Assembly (NCBI GenBank): GCA_026182355.1
Contig: JAPFBL010000104.1
Location: 2,163,501 to 2,227,500, forward strand
Direction of reading: 5' to 3'
DNA: 64,000 nt
Source of the DNA: Hermatobates lingyangjiaoensis
Lineage: Eukaryota > Arthropoda > Insecta > Hemiptera > Hermatobatidae
Part shown: piece after piece, positions 50,761-62,007 of the stretch
Layout of the letters: each line of letters begins with the position of its first letter
Position numbering within the stretch: position 1 is the first letter of the stretch
Position numbers and translations under genes: made by a program
Notes under the pieces: generated by a model
Database searches by the model: none
What the model saw: the letters and a program-made list of their open reading frames with translations, nothing else
Told to the model about the DNA's origin: nothing

Positions 50761-53080
50761 CCGAAACCGGTGGAGGTTTTCTGAGAATTTACGAGGTATG
50801 ACGGACAGTATTATTACTAATTCTAATATAGAGTTTGATTTGAAATTGTAAGACTGATTGAACTTAGATTTATTTAAGAACTATTCTCTTAGACTGTCGA
50901 CACATCATTCAAATTGTATTAAAATAAGGTACTCTAGTGACCGAATCTGGTGAAAAGATCCTAAAATAATATAATAAAATAACCAAAATATTTGACGAAT
51001 TTATCATTGGTGATAATAGAATTTCTTTTGCAGAAATGGTTATTTGTAACTTTTGAAATGTCACGTTTAATAAAAATAGATAACGTTAAAGAAATACCAA
51101 TGGTTTTGTAAGGTACTAATTTGTATTGGATATTGTAAATCCTAAGACACCTTGCATACGGGAATCACAAACATCCCTGCTAAGGATTTACCACAATCTG
51201 TATATATTGTTACGACTGTAACGGTCATAACTTGTCTACGGAGTCAGATTTTACTATCTTGCTCCCAACTCTATCTGTTCTACGCTTTTATTATCTGTAT
51301 CTCTCTTAAACAACTAAAGATATATTATTCCATGTATATTTTTTAAGCGTATGCAATAATTTCAAATTTATGTGTGAATATAAGTTCACAAATAAAAAGA
51401 AAATAACATAAAATAAAAATAACTTAAGAGTCAAATTTTTGTTCATCATGATACTTCAATAAATAATTCCCGATTACAAGCGTGTTCATTTGACTTCTGT
51501 TAAATTATTTTATGTAATACTTTTTCTTTTTATCATAATTTTTTTTATCAACTTTATGACTTATAAACATACATCTTAACAGTAAGAATAGACAAAATAA
51601 AATGTAAATTGTTTAAAAACTTTTGAATAGTTCAAAACCAAAATCTTTGTTTGAGAATGCTGAAACTTTTTCAATTGCACAAAGCATCTGATCATCAGCA
51701 CTAAGTAATAAAGAAATAAAATTGTTACCAACATTTCATTCAAAATATACTTAAGTTATTGACTTAATAAAATTTGACTACTAATTCCTTAATTAAACTT
51801 TCAGTTTAGTCTTATAGTTAACTTCTTTCTTACAATCTTGTTAATTTAGTATTAACCGAATTATAACTTTTTCAAATTTTTTGTTGGTTTTTTAATTTTT
51901 TTTAAAATCTGAAGTCTTTTTTTTTCTAATGGTTTAACCTTATCTTTAATATGAAATTCCAATACTTGAAAAGTGAAACCATTATGAAATTTTACAAACG
52001 AAAATGCTATTATACACTCCTTAGAATATATGTTTTATAAAAATAACGTTTTATACATAAATTTTGTTTGAATAATAAATTAAACGAACAATTTATTCTC
52101 TTACAATGATTTAATAAAATGTTTATACCCTAGCTTCTAATAAATAATACCACTATTTTCAACATTAATGCAAGAAAAAGTCTTTTGTAAACCTTCTTTA
52201 TGATATCTATTGTGGGAACCAACATCTGTAAAAAAAAAATTCAGCAAATAAAAGTAAATAATGACTATCCTGGGAACTTCAACACTACTTAAATATGAGC
52301 TAGTTTTTTAGAAAAAAACAAGAAAAATTTACCTAAAAGTAGATGAAAGTAGTGCATCTACTTTTCTAAGCCGTATTTATATTAATTATATGTCTACCCT
52401 TTAAGATTATTCATTGAGCTATAATAGTTTGTTACCATCAAGTCTTGTAACTTTTCTCTTGCATTTTCATTACATTCACTTGAAAGTCTGTTGTCTCTGT
52501 TAATGCTCTATATGATAATTTAGTTTTAATGTTTCAAAGGACTAAAAACACTCCCCCATATCATCATGATAACAGCTCTCACTATGTATAACTCTTGACC
52601 TTAATCGCATAAACACAAATCTGTTTAAAAAACAAAAGAAGAAACATATTTAGGAAACAAATGCGCAGAATCTCTATATTCCATTAAAAAGATTATTTAT
52701 GATTGTATCGCTAATTTTCAAATGTGATATCTACATTTATTCAAGTGCAATTCATATTTTCTCCATATATTCTTTATAAAGAATAAATTTTTTTATACTT
52801 TATTTCAAAACATAATAATGTATAGAATTTCATATCTGCTATCTCATATATCTCATCAACAGAAAAATTTTATATAAATAACTAATTAAATGAAAAGATT
52901 AATTTAATTAAAACCACGAACTAAAATTCACAGACGAATTGTCGCCTGTCTTCTGAGGGAATCACTTCTTTATCTCTTTACTTGACGATGCTGTCAGAAT
53001 ATAGCAGCAGTAAGTTTCTGTTATTTCTGTAAGTTAATTTTATGATGTTATTTCTCTTAATCTTGTTTATATATCCATAT
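50761..53080. other. no recognisable gene
   Basis: Very A+T-rich sequence, the longest stretch of the right half without repeats of the named families. No supported coding region. Confidence 0.5.
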
Positions 53081-53084
53081 ATAT

Positions 53085-53222
53085 ATACAAGATTTCACAT
53101 AAACACGTGAAATAACAATCAATAATTAAAACACAATATGAAATGGAGGAAAAAAAGACTCAATTTTTCTATCTTTCAACCGTAGCAAGCGGTCTTCGTC
53201 AGAGTCAAAAACCCAACTGAAA
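53085..53222 (-). mobile_element. family A element, partly decayed
   Basis: Minus-strand unit with CTGACGA, GACCG...CGGTT and GAAA intact. After GAAA the sequence is GATAGAAAAA, so helix III and the cleavage site are lost. Head AAACACGTGAAATAACAATC is conserved. Confidence 0.55.
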
Positions 53223-53239
53223 CACTAAATGTAGAAAAA

Positions 53240-53453
53240 TCTGGTGAGGAAAATAGTATGTGGATTTTTCTTTGTAAAATAATTTGTAGTGTAATACTTA
53301 GTTTTTCTGTTTCAAAATTTATACTCCTGCCTATGGAAAAGGTTTTTAATAAAGACCGAAACTTTGGCAATGAGAGTTTAATTTGAACCTGAAGAACTGA
53401 CAGAGTCCCGATAAACTATAGTTTTGTTTCTATTCCACGGTCGATACTTTTAT

Positions 53454-53460
<7 letters not shown>
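53240..53460 (+). mobile_element. family K PLE terminus
   Basis: Matches the 3' pseudo-LTR at 34187-34500 (opposite strand): TATGTGGATTTTTC, GGTTTTTAATAAAGACC, GAAAC, TTTGGCAATGAGAGTTTAAT. The box reads CTATGGA, not CTGANGA. It continues into the TTTTGTTTCTATTCCACGG piece shared with 11825-11867. Confidence 0.6.
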
Positions 53461-53487
<27 letters not shown>

Positions 53488-53530
53488 GAAAAAAGACAAC
53501 AAATAGAAGAAGCGAGAAAACTTACTGGGT

Positions 53531-53559
53531 CGATATTTCGAACTGAAGTTCGTCGTCAG
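53531..53559 (-). ncRNA. hammerhead ribozyme motif, family D
   Basis: Minus strand: CTGACGA (rc of 53553-53559), C, stem II GAAC-TTCA-GTTC, GAAA (rc of 53536-53539), helix III ATAT, C^GACCC. Helix I beside the core is not convincing, so activity is uncertain. Confidence 0.6.
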
Positions 53560-54210
53560 GGAGAAGAAGGGAAGAAGAAGGGAAGAGGAAGAGGCACGTG
53601 CGTCCACTCGCAGAAGCAGAGGGCTACTGGGGGCTCCAGGCGGCGGTCACCAGTTGTAGTAGCTCGAGGCGCTGCAGGCTAATCCCCCGTGAACGACACC
53701 ATTCCACCACGAGCGAACACGCGTACCGTATAAGTCGGGAAAAGGTAGAAAGGAGGACAGAAGTGGCGAAGAGGAAGAGGAGAAAGAGAGTGAGGGAAAA
53801 AATATATATATAAATAGCAATAAAAAAAAAAAAAAACCCTAACGTTTGAGATTGAGGCCAGGTGGGGAGCGGGCATTAAGTAACCAATTGGTTACTTAAT
53901 GCCCGCTCCCCACCTGGCCTCAATCTCAAACGTTAGGTTTTTTTTTTTATTGCTATTTATATATATATTTTTTTCCCTCACTCTCTTTCTCCTCTTCCTC
54001 TTCGCCACTTCTGTCCTCCTTTCTACCTTTTCCCGACTTATACGGTACGCGTGTTCGCTCGTGGTGGAATGGTGTCGTTCACGGGGGATTAGCCTGCAGC
54101 GCCTCGAGCTACTAAACTGGTGACCGCCGCCTGGAGCCCCCAGTAGCCCTCTGCTTCTGCGAGTGGACGCACGTGCCTCTTCCTCTTCCCTTCTTCTTCC
54201 CTTCTTCTCC

Positions 54211-54240
54211 CTGACGACGAACTTCAGTTCGAAATATCGA
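54211..54240 (+). ncRNA. hammerhead ribozyme motif, family D
   Basis: Plus-strand mirror: CTGACGA 54211-54217, C, GAAC-TTCA-GTTC, GAAA 54231-54234, TATC^GA. Confidence 0.6.
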
Positions 54241-54293
54241 CCCAGTAAGTTTTCTCGCTTCTTCTATTTGTTGTTTTTTTCATTTATATATCT

Positions 54294-54312
54294 GTCCGGT
54301 TTGGACCGTTTT
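54294..54312 (+). other. PLE terminal stem-loop
   Basis: GTCC-GGTTT-GGAC-CGTTTT, identical to 26288-26306, followed by TTAATATTTTGATTTA and (TA)n in both places. Confidence 0.6.
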
Positions 54313-54321
54313 AATATTTTG

Positions 54322-54324
<3 letters not shown>

Positions 54325-54359
<35 letters not shown>
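54325..54359. repeat. (TA)n microsatellite
   Basis: Pure TA run after the terminal stem-loop. Confidence 0.95.
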
Positions 54360-54362
<3 letters not shown>

Positions 54363-55575
54363 ACATTTAATAGCCAGTGATTGCTGAGAGGAAGTCTATG
54401 GATTTCTATTAAAACTATAAAACATTTTGGAGCATGTGATGGGGGAAAATTTGAAGATGGTCTTTGCAGGAGCTGGCTAGAAAATGGGGCTGGATATATC
54501 TATGATCACCACTCAGTCGAGAGGTGAATTGTTCTTTGGATTCCAACCTGAGATGAGTTCGAATATACACATTCCTATCATACCAAAGCCCTACCGTCAT
54601 GACAGGAGCTTACTTATTTTAGACTGTCTAGATGGTCAGTTATTCATTATTTTCTGCCTATAACCAGATCAAATTTTAATAAAATGTGACTATGAAATGC
54701 CATTTAATATAAATCACATCTTCGATCATTATTCATCACTGAATTTATCTCAAACACCATCTGTTGATAAAACTATATAAATGCTGCAAATTGATTTAAA
54801 CAACCACATAAAGAAGCCTTTGTCAAAAACTGGTTAAGAAAAAACTCAAGAATATTATTCAGTGAAGATCTAGAACGACCTTTTAAGTGAAATCACGTTT
54901 CTTAATCAAAGAAGACTTTAATTCCTGGTTAACTGAACTGTAATACCTACTTATTATATATAAATATATATAATCCCATTGCAAAACTTGTCAATTACTT
55001 TGCACATTTAATTAAACATTTTTATATGAAATAACACATTGATATTAATATTTACTGTTCTAAATATCCTTTAAAATATATTGAGATGAAGTTTGTCATT
55101 TAGAATTCGAAAGATCTATTAAATAAATGGTAATAAAATTTATATTAAAGATTATATTCTGTAACCTACTTTCTTTTAATTGAAAGTAAAAAAAAATTTA
55201 AGTTTGTACGGAAACAGGGAGTTTTCTTCTTAGGTTTAATTTGTTTTAGAGCTCCAGGGAATGCAAGATATATATTGCCATTCGACCCATTTCAAATGTA
55301 ACAGCCTCGTTTAGTGGGAAACAGACTCAATTTCATCGCCTATAAACAGTCAAACGCCCAGAGACAATCTCCTTGTGAATCCGTAATGGTATCAAACCAA
55401 ATCACTTGACACAGCATGATCCATGTTATCATATCTTAGAAACCAATGCAATTCGGAATGGTGTGTTCATGTTTAAAGGAAATAATGAATAAACACAAAC
55501 ATCTTGGCACTCTTGAGTCATGTCCTTATAATGATATAAACGTACAAAAACTGTAAAGTAACATTACTTATGTTG
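54360..55575. other. no recognisable gene
   Basis: A+T-rich sequence with nothing identified. Confidence 0.5.
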
Positions 55576-55589
55576 TATATATATAACAA

Positions 55590-55820
55590 GATTTCATATA
55601 TACACCTGAATAACAATCAATTATCAAACTATAATATGAAATGGGGAAAAAATACTAAAATCTTAGTAACTGTAACAAGCGGTCTTCGTCAGAGTAAAAA
55701 ACCTAACTAAGTCAAACTCTGAGTTTTTTGATTTTTTGACTCTGACGAAGACCGCTTGTAACAGTTGAAAGATCTTATTCTTTTTTACCATTTTCTATTG
55801 TGGTTTGATCATTGATATAT
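55590..55820. mobile_element. family A palindrome
   Basis: The minus-sense unit (left) is decayed around GAAA. The plus-sense unit carries an intact core. The tail TTGTGGTTTGATCATTG ends in TATATA at 55816, followed by a scrap (TCTGTGTCTTTCTGTGTG) related to 28875-28900. Confidence 0.6.
55738..55780 (+). ncRNA. hammerhead ribozyme motif, family A
   Basis: GACT, CTGACGA 55742-55748, A, stem II GAC.../...GTT (shortened by an A/G change), GAAA 55767-55770, helix III AGATCT, U^ATTC. Helix I is reduced. Confidence 0.6.
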
Positions 55821-55860
55821 ATATATGTCTGTGTCTTTCTGTGTGTTTCCTTCGTTTTGA

Positions 55861-55863
<3 letters not shown>

Positions 55864-55935
<72 letters not shown>
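55864..55935. repeat. (TA)n microsatellite, longest in the window
   Basis: About 72 bp of pure TA abutting the PLE N-terminal fragment at its LLPKYTNI codons. Confidence 0.95.
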
Positions 55936-55937
<2 letters not shown>

Positions 55938-56176
55938 TATACTTGGGCAGCAGTCTCTCAGATAGACAGGTTTCTTTGAACACGATAGAGTATTTCCTCT
56001 GGATAATTTTCCTTGCGACTTTTTCCAGTTTGCGGAAGATTCTTTTTTCGTTGTTAGAACACATACATAAACCGTTGTTCTAACAACGAAAAAAGAATCT
56101 TCCGCAAACTGGAAAAAGTCGCAAGGAAAATTATCCAGAGGAAACACTCTATCGTGTTCAATGAAACCTGTCTATA
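55936..56176. pseudogene. palindromic pair of PLE N-terminal fragments
   Basis: Minus-sense arm 55936-56066 and plus-sense arm 56078-56176 are inverted copies. The minus reading gives NNEKRIFRKLEKVARKIIQR then IVFKETCLSERLLPKYTNI running into (TA)n. The plus arm stops earlier, at ETCL, where (TA)n starts at 56171. It is homologous to 26945-27356. No RT follows on either side. Confidence 0.75.
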
Positions 56177-56180
56177 TATA

Positions 56181-56503
56181 TATATATATAGTTAACACAT
56201 GAAAGAGAAAAAACAAATAAAGACACACACAAAAGACTCACAACGATATTTCGACAGTCGTCGTCATCGGGTAGAAGTAGTCCCTTTGAGTAGCTGAAGC
56301 TAACTGAGTGGTGGGCCGAATGCAAACGAACACGCACGCACTCTGCCGGCTGCCCTAGGTAAGCTACTAACTACAGAGAGAAAAATAACTAAAAAGGACA
56401 AATAAAAGCAAATAAAAATAACAGAAGGAGAAGAATAGTAAATGAAGCAATAAACAAATTAAAAAAAAAAAATAAAATAAAATAAAAAAAAAAAAAAATT
56501 AAA
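56181..56503 (-). mobile_element. 3' pseudo-LTR of family D PLE
   Basis: Directly downstream (minus strand) of the stop of the element at 56504. Almost identical to 12240-12584, including A-rich leader and hammerhead. It is bounded by (TA)n at 56173-56190. Confidence 0.8.
56245..56270 (-). ncRNA. hammerhead ribozyme motif, family D
   Basis: Minus strand: CCGATGA (C at the second position; the 12.3 kb copy has CTGATGA), C, GAC-GACT-GTC, GAAA (rc of 56249-56252), ATATC^GTTG. Confidence 0.6.
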
Positions 56504-57673
56504 TTAACGGTACAAGTTGAGGCCAGGAGGAGAGCGAGCTTTGAGAAGACAGATAATTGCCTCCTCTGAAGCTCTTAAAGTAACCCGAGAAGACTGAACA
56601 GGGATATGATTAAGGACTTGGACCCGGAAGCAGTGATTAAAATCCAGTCCATGGGAATTAGAGTGGATAGCAATAGGGAGGTTTTTGCGTTGACCAACGG
56701 AAGCCCTGTGACCATTCATACGTAAGTTGAGCTGCGTAGAGGTCATACCAACATAGAATGCATCACACTGGGTGCAGTCCAAACGGTATACGCAATTAAC
56801 CGAGGTGCATGAGGTGTGGGGAGGACAAGGGTAGTTAATGTTGCTATGGGGGGAAGTAAAAAAGGGATTAGGGTTTATGATGAGACAGGTTTGGCATCTG
56901 CTCCGTCCGCACTCCACCATTCCCCTCCCAAGTGCAGGGTTCAAGGGAGAGTGATGGGAGAAAATGCCTCTGAGGTTCGGTGGTTTGCGATATGATAAGG
57001 AGGGGGCTTCAGGAAAAATAGACGAGGTAGAAGGAGAAGAGGAGAGCAATGGGAAAAACTCCTTAATAACCGAGCCAATCTTATGAGCACCAGGGAAAAA
57101 AGTGGATATCAGGAAAACACTATCAGTGTGGTCTTTTCTCGGTACGTGCCGGTGAACTATTTCAGCCGGCACGACCCGACTATCAATGACATTGGAAGGG
57201 TAGCCACGATCAACTAATTTTTCCTTTAAACAGTTAATATGGGAACTACGGTTTTTCAAGTTATTACAAATCCTGTGGATGCGGATGGAAAGGGATCTGG
57301 GGATTGCTTTTTTGATGTGGGTGGGATGGCAACTACTGTAGTGGAGGTACTGCTGTGCATTCGTAGGTTTTATATGTACAGAGGTGGAGAAACTGCTATT
57401 GTTGAGGGTAACATCAACATCAAGGAAAGTAATTTTATTGCTGGACACTTGGTGGGTGAAGGAGATGGAGGAAGAAAAGTTTTGGAAGGAAAGTAGGAAG
57501 AGGTTTAACTCATGGGTACCATGTGGCCAAATGAAGAAGATATCGTCAATGTAGCGAGTATAAAGAAGGGGAAGGAATTGACGATCAGACAGAAAAGATT
57601 GCTCTAATTTGGCCAAGAACAAATTAGCAAAAGAAGGAGCCATAATAGTGCCCATCGCAGTACCCTTGGTTTG
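56504..57673 (-). pseudogene. PLE reverse transcriptase (C-terminal part) plus GIY-YIG endonuclease, family D
   Basis: One intact minus-strand frame of about 389 codons, truncated at the 5' side inside RT. Seen in order (numbering from the internal Met at 57655): MGTIMAPSFANLFLAKLEQ, TRYIDDIFFIWP (YIDD 35-38), KITFLDVDVTL, the linker with STFFPGAHKIGSVIKEFFP, a Cys cluster CGRSRCQTC (about 249), then GIY-YIG with CVYRLDC (288), FYVGMTSTQLNLRMNGHRA (300 onward) and ASEEAIICLLKA, ending PPGLNLYR. At 57674 it meets the inverted scrap of the next element. Only the missing N-terminal half disables it; there is no internal stop. Confidence 0.88.
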
Positions 57674-57689
57674 CGATAAAATAAAAAAA

Positions 57690-57816
57690 GGGAAAAAAAA
57701 TATATAATAATAAAATAATAAAAAAAATATATATATATATGAATATGAATATATAAGTTAAAAATAAAAGGAAAAACAAATAAAAGTTAACGCTTCTGAT
57801 TTAAACCGGGATCTGA
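57690..57816 (-). mobile_element. inverted 5' scrap of the family D2 PLE
   Basis: Reverse complement of the first 130 bases of the pseudo-LTR at 57873, including GATCCCGGTTTAA, across a TATATAGA-type spacer (57817-57872). Inverted leading fragments like this are a known PLE insertion hallmark. Confidence 0.75.
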
Positions 57817-58244
57817 TATATATATATATATAGATATATAGATATATATATATAGATATATATATATATATCAGATCCCGGTTTAACTCAGAAGCGTTAA
57901 CTTTTATTTGTTTTTCCTTTTATTTTTAACTTATATATTCATATTCATATATATATATATTTTTTTTATTATTTTATTATTATATATTTTTTTCCCTTTT
58001 TTTATTATATATATTTTTTATTTTATTTATTTATTTATTTTTTTTATTATTTCCTTTTTTATAATTTTTAATTTTATAATTTTATCTATTGTTTTTGCTT
58101 TCTCCGTTCTCCGACGTTTAGTGCCTAGCTCCTTTTTTACGCTAGTGCTGCTCTCTTCGGTTGACTCTTTATTTCTTCATTCGCGCTCCGTTCTTCGACG
58201 TGGGGAGATCTCTCTCACTTCGTCCTCTCTACCAGTCTACTCTC

Positions 58245-58273
58245 CTGATGACGAACAACAGTTCGAAATATTG
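58245..58273 (+). ncRNA. hammerhead ribozyme motif, family D2, 5' copy
   Basis: CTGATGA 58245-58251, C, stem II GAAC-AACA-GTTC, GAAA 58265-58268, helix III ATAT, U58272^GAATTC. Helix I adjoining the core is weak (TC/GA) unless ATTC-type pairing across a bulge is used. Confidence 0.7.
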
Positions 58274-58338
58274 AATTCTGTAAGTTTTCTTTGTATTCTC
58301 TTTTCTGTTTCGTGCTTTGTGTAATTTAAATTTTTATA

Positions 58339-58355
58339 GTCCTTGTGGACCGTTT
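58339..58355 (+). other. PLE terminal stem-loop
   Basis: GTCC-TTGT-GGAC-CGTTT. In the 3' pseudo-LTR the sequence is cut just before this hairpin. Confidence 0.6.
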
Positions 58356-58571
58356 CTTATTTTTAGTAATTTTGCGCAGTTCGTGCCTTCTTTTACTAAC
58401 TCTTCTTTCTTTGTGTTTTATACTTGTCTATTTTCTATTGTGTATATTTGTTTATGTTATTTATTTATTTATTTTTTCGTTATTCTTATTATTTAGTTTT
58501 TTTCTTTTTAAGTCTAACGCTTTTTGGCTTTCCCGCTTTTTAATTGGTTTGTTTGTTTAATTTTTCTCATC

Positions 58572-58889
58572 ATGTCTAGTCCCATCAGCTATTGGTTCAA
58601 TCAAATAAATAGTCTATCCCATAAAATTGCTAAATGTACAGTTCATATTGATTTTCTTTCTGATTGTTTGAAAATGAATATTCCCCCTAACGGTCTAACC
58701 TTGAAAATGCCTGTCTCAGCCATGCCTTATCAAGTTAGGTGTCAAGTATCCCAGTTTGGTTTTATCGCTTCCCTTCAATTGACTCATGTAACACTAGTAA
58801 ATTATCTTCAACTCCGCTCGTTTTTTATGAGTCAAATTTCAGCTATCATTAAAAATCCTTTTATCCATCTCTTCCTGTCATTTAACTGA
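58572..58889 (+). pseudogene. PLE N-terminal region, family D2
   Basis: Begins at an ATG 299 nt after the predicted hammerhead cleavage site. It encodes MSSPISYWFNQINSLSHKIA, then VHIDFLSDCLKMNIPPNGLT and a helical region ending FMSQISAIIKNP. FLxxC...IxPxGLxLK-type sequence is the N-terminal landmark of this PLE branch. It ends at a stop reached through a frameshift at about 58860-58880; the next ORF carries on in the neighbouring frame. Confidence 0.75.
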
Positions 58890-60660
58890 AATTAATCGAC
58901 GGCTGTCAGTGGCTCACACTTATCTTACTAATAAACGCTTTTCTTCTTTAAGAAAACTTTCCAATCTGTACAATAGTTACTTAAAGGCTGGTATTTCTCT
59001 CCCTTTCCGGCCGCCCTTCCACAGTCCTTGTCTCCTTCCTTCCTGGTCCCCGACTCATGGGCGAGAGGCCAGTGGTCTGTCATCACCTTTTGTTGCCCCT
59101 ACATCTGATCCGCATTTCAATTATTCCAATTATACACCTGATCCAAATTTACCCCACTCCAGCTCCAGTTTACCAAATAATAATGTTTTTTCCACCTCAC
59201 CCTCCTATACTAGTGACTCTCATCTTGTGCATCCTACTTCTCCCCTTCAACACCCAGAAGCTGGTCTTCATCCCTCATCTTTTATTTCTCCCGCGCCCAA
59301 TCGATCCTCTGTCCCCGCTTCTCCAACTAACACCACGGACATTATTGTCTGCAACCTCTCTTCCTACACCCTCTCACCCACTGAAGAGAAAGTCCTCTCA
59401 AAAGGACTTTCCTTTTGTCCTGTACCCAAAGTGAATCCTGTCAGACTTCTCGAGGATGTCCAAATGTTCTGTCGAGCCCTCCGCTGGCAGTTCTATTGGA
59501 AGTCCAAAGGAGACAATCTATCGTCCGGTAACTGTAGGATTCGTCCCTCCCTTCGTAAATTTAATCCCCCATCATCCCGCGAACCTTCACCCCTTCCTGC
59601 TTCTCATCCACTTGAGCAATTCATCACTCTATTGCTGACTAAAGTCAGTAGCCCTTTATTTTTGAACTCCCTCAAACCCAAAGACAACCTTACTCATCTT
59701 GAACGTTTGGCCATCAAAAGTTTGACCCACAACCCTGATCTACTTATCATGCCGCCTGACAAAGGGTCCGCTGTTGTTCTTATGGACCGTGAAACCTACA
59801 GAGGAGAGGCCATGAGACATTTGAGCAACCGTGACTTCTACGAGCCTCTTGACACGAACCCTACCTCTCTCTTCCACACTAAACTCAGTGAGTTTATTCA
59901 CAGTTCTGCCCTCCAGGAGGGACTTACCCAAGAAGAAATCAAGTTGCTTATCCCTACTAATTACCGTTGTCCTGTCTTTTATTTACTTCCTAAAATCCAT
60001 AAACCCTATAGAATGCCCGATCAGCCCCCTCCTGGCCGACCCATAGTTTCAAGCTATGGCTGTCTTACTGAGCGCATTTCAGCGTTCGTTGACGCCATTC
60101 TGCAGCCCATAGTTACCCAACTCCCCACTTTCTTCAAAGACACCTTCCACTTCCTCCAAATACTCAATAACATCTCCCTACCGGAATCCCTGGAACACCC
60201 TCTCCTTCTAGCCACTATGGACGTCACATCCCTGTACACGGTTATTGACCATGGCGAGGGTTTGGCGGCCCTACAGTGGTTCCTAGACAATAGACCCTTA
60301 CCCCACATACCCTCCACCGCTTTTGTCCTTCAGCTAAGTTCCTTTGTCCTGCAGCACAATGTCTTCAGTTTTGAGGACCATTTATATCTTCAGACCAGAG
60401 GAACTGCTATGGGTACCAGAATGGCCCCTTCCTTTGCCAACCTTTACATGGCCAAACTTGAACAGGATTTCCTCTCGTCTCATGCCCTCCAACCCCTTGC
60501 CTACACCCGGTTCATTGATGATATATTTTTCGTATGGCCTCATGGCAAAGATTCTCTGGAAACTTTTATTGAAGCCTTCAAAACTTCCTGTTCATCACTC
60601 AATTTCACCCACTCCTTCTCCTATACCTCCTTAACCTTCCTAGATGTAGTAGTCCCCTAA
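58879..60660 (+). pseudogene. PLE central region and reverse transcriptase, family D2
   Basis: About 593 codons. Order: HLTEINRRLSVAHTYLTNKR joining the N-terminal piece, a Pro/Ser-rich segment (roughly residues 25-135), NLSSYTLSPTEEKVLSKGL, then the RT: IMPPDKGSAVVLMD, FYLLPKIHKPYR, PGRPIVSSYG, the first catalytic Asp in MDVTSLYTVIDHGEG (usual form TNIPH), GTAMGTRMAPSFANLYMAKL, and TRFIDDIFFVWP (FIDD box). It ends at a stop (60658-60660) after TFLDVVVP because of a frameshift; homologues continue. RT motifs are intact otherwise. This is the only copy in the window with the whole catalytic domain. Confidence 0.88.
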
Positions 60661-61562
60661 GCGGCAGGACCTTCACCACCTCCATACACACAAAACCTAC
60701 CAATGCCCAACAATATCTACACTTCAATAGTTGTCACCCATCCCACACAAAAAAGTCCCTACCTCGTTCCCTCTCCATCCGCATACACCGTATTTGCAGT
60801 GACCTCTATCAACGACAGTGTCATATCGACAAACTTAGGGAGAAATTCGTCCAGCGGGGCTACTCTCCCAGGTTTGTTGATAAACGCTTAATACCTGCCA
60901 CCAATCAATATCTTCCTAGGACTGCCGCTGAACCCAACAGTTCTCCCTTCCTCGTAACTACTTTCTTTCCTGGGGTCCATAGGATCGGGAATATCATCAA
61001 GGACATTTTTCCTCTCCTGTCCTCTTCCCCCTCCACCTCCTCCGTCTTCCGAAAACCCCCTCGCCTGTCCTTCAGAAAGCCTCCCAATTTAGGAAACCTG
61101 TTTTCCCACAGATCCCTTGAAACTCCTGGGATTGGGGTGGTGCGTGCTGGTATGGAGAAATGCGGCCGTCGCCTCTGCCTTACCTGTCCTTTAGTTAACC
61201 CTTCACCTTTCTTCTCCTCACCAACCAACTCTTTCCGCGTCCCACCTAACACCTCCTGCTCATCCAGGAATTGCGTCTACCGACTGAACTGTAGACAATG
61301 TGGAGCATTCTACATTGGTATGACTTCTACCAAGCTCAATGAGCGTTTGAACAACCATAGAGCTTCGGTCGGTCAGCGCAAACAGCTTCCTGTAGCTATC
61401 CATGCCAACAGCCATAACCTTTCTTTTAATGACTGCTTTTCTGTTCAAATCATTAAGCTAGTGACCACTGATGACCGTAGTTTGACATTAAGAGCGTCTG
61501 AGGAGGCCCACATATGGTTATTGGGGGCCCGATCAGATCCCGGTTTAAATCAGAAGCGTTAA
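60654..61562 (+). pseudogene. PLE linker and GIY-YIG endonuclease, family D2
   Basis: Continues RT in a shifted frame (SGRTFTTSIHTKPTNAQQYL), through the linker (TTFFPGVHRIGNIIKDIFP, a basic RKPPRLSFRKPPN stretch, CGRRLCLTC Cys cluster) to GIY-YIG: CVYRLNCRQCGAFYIGMTST, NERLNNHRASVGQRK with the catalytic Arg, and ASEEAHIWLLGARSDPGLN with the catalytic Glu. Its last codons overlap the start of the 3' pseudo-LTR. The frame is open throughout, so the whole ORF is broken only by the two shifts near 58870 and 60655. Confidence 0.88.
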
Positions 61563-62002
61563 CTTTTATTTGTTTTTCCTTTTATTTTTAACTTATATAT
61601 TCATATTCATATATATATATATTTTTTTATTATTTTATTATTATATATTTTTTTCCCTTTTTTTATTATATATATTTTTTATTTTATTTATTTATTTTTT
61701 TTTTATTATTTCCTTTTTTATAATTTTTAATTTATAATTTTTAATTTTATAATTTTATCTATTGTTTTTGCTTTCTCCGTTCTCCGACGTTTAGTGCCTA
61801 GCTCCTTTTTTACGCTAGTGCTGCTCTCTTCGGTTGACTCTTTATTTCTTCATTCGCGCTCCGTTCTTCGACGTGGGGAGATCTCTCTCACTTCGTCCTC
61901 TCTACCAGTCTACTCTCCTGATGACGAACAACAGTTCGAAATATTGAATTCTGTAAGTTTTCTTTGTATTCTCTTTTCTGTTTCGTGCTTTGTGTAATTT
62001 AA

Positions 62003-62006
<4 letters not shown>
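61533..62006 (+). mobile_element. 3' pseudo-LTR of family D2 PLE
   Basis: Direct repeat of 57873-58337 with several small indels. It carries the second hammerhead and ends AATTTAAATTTTTA before (TA)n at 62008. Confidence 0.85.
61918..61946 (+). ncRNA. hammerhead ribozyme motif, family D2, 3' copy
   Basis: CTGATGA 61918-61924, C, GAAC-AACA-GTTC, GAAA 61938-61941, helix III ATAT, U61945^GAATTC. The distance between the two predicted cleavage sites gives a unit of 3,673 nt. Confidence 0.7.

Positions 62007-62007
<1 letters not shown>

Larger units (their letters stand above)
53484..54300. mobile_element. palindromic pair of PLE 3' ends, family D
   Basis: Arms 53484-53879 and about 53884-54298 are almost perfect reverse complements meeting at CCAATTGG (53883-53890). 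Each arm contains a few C-terminal PLE codons (about 53835-53880 minus, 53890-53932 plus: LLNARSPPGLNLKR), a T-rich leader, a GC-rich segment and a hammerhead. The right arm ends in the terminal stem-loop at 54294. Confidence 0.8.
57873..58360 (+). mobile_element. 5' pseudo-LTR of family D2 PLE
   Basis: It begins with the last codons of the ORF (CAGATCCCGGTTTAA, the SDPGLNxK end), passes through a T-rich leader and the hammerhead at 58245, and ends in the terminal stem-loop at 58339. It is a direct repeat of 61533-62006 with few differences. Confidence 0.85.

Noticed and set aside
57908..58560. Hydrophobic open frames of 138 and 71 codons
   Set aside because: They are translations of the T-rich PLE leader; the same sequence is in the 3' pseudo-LTR.
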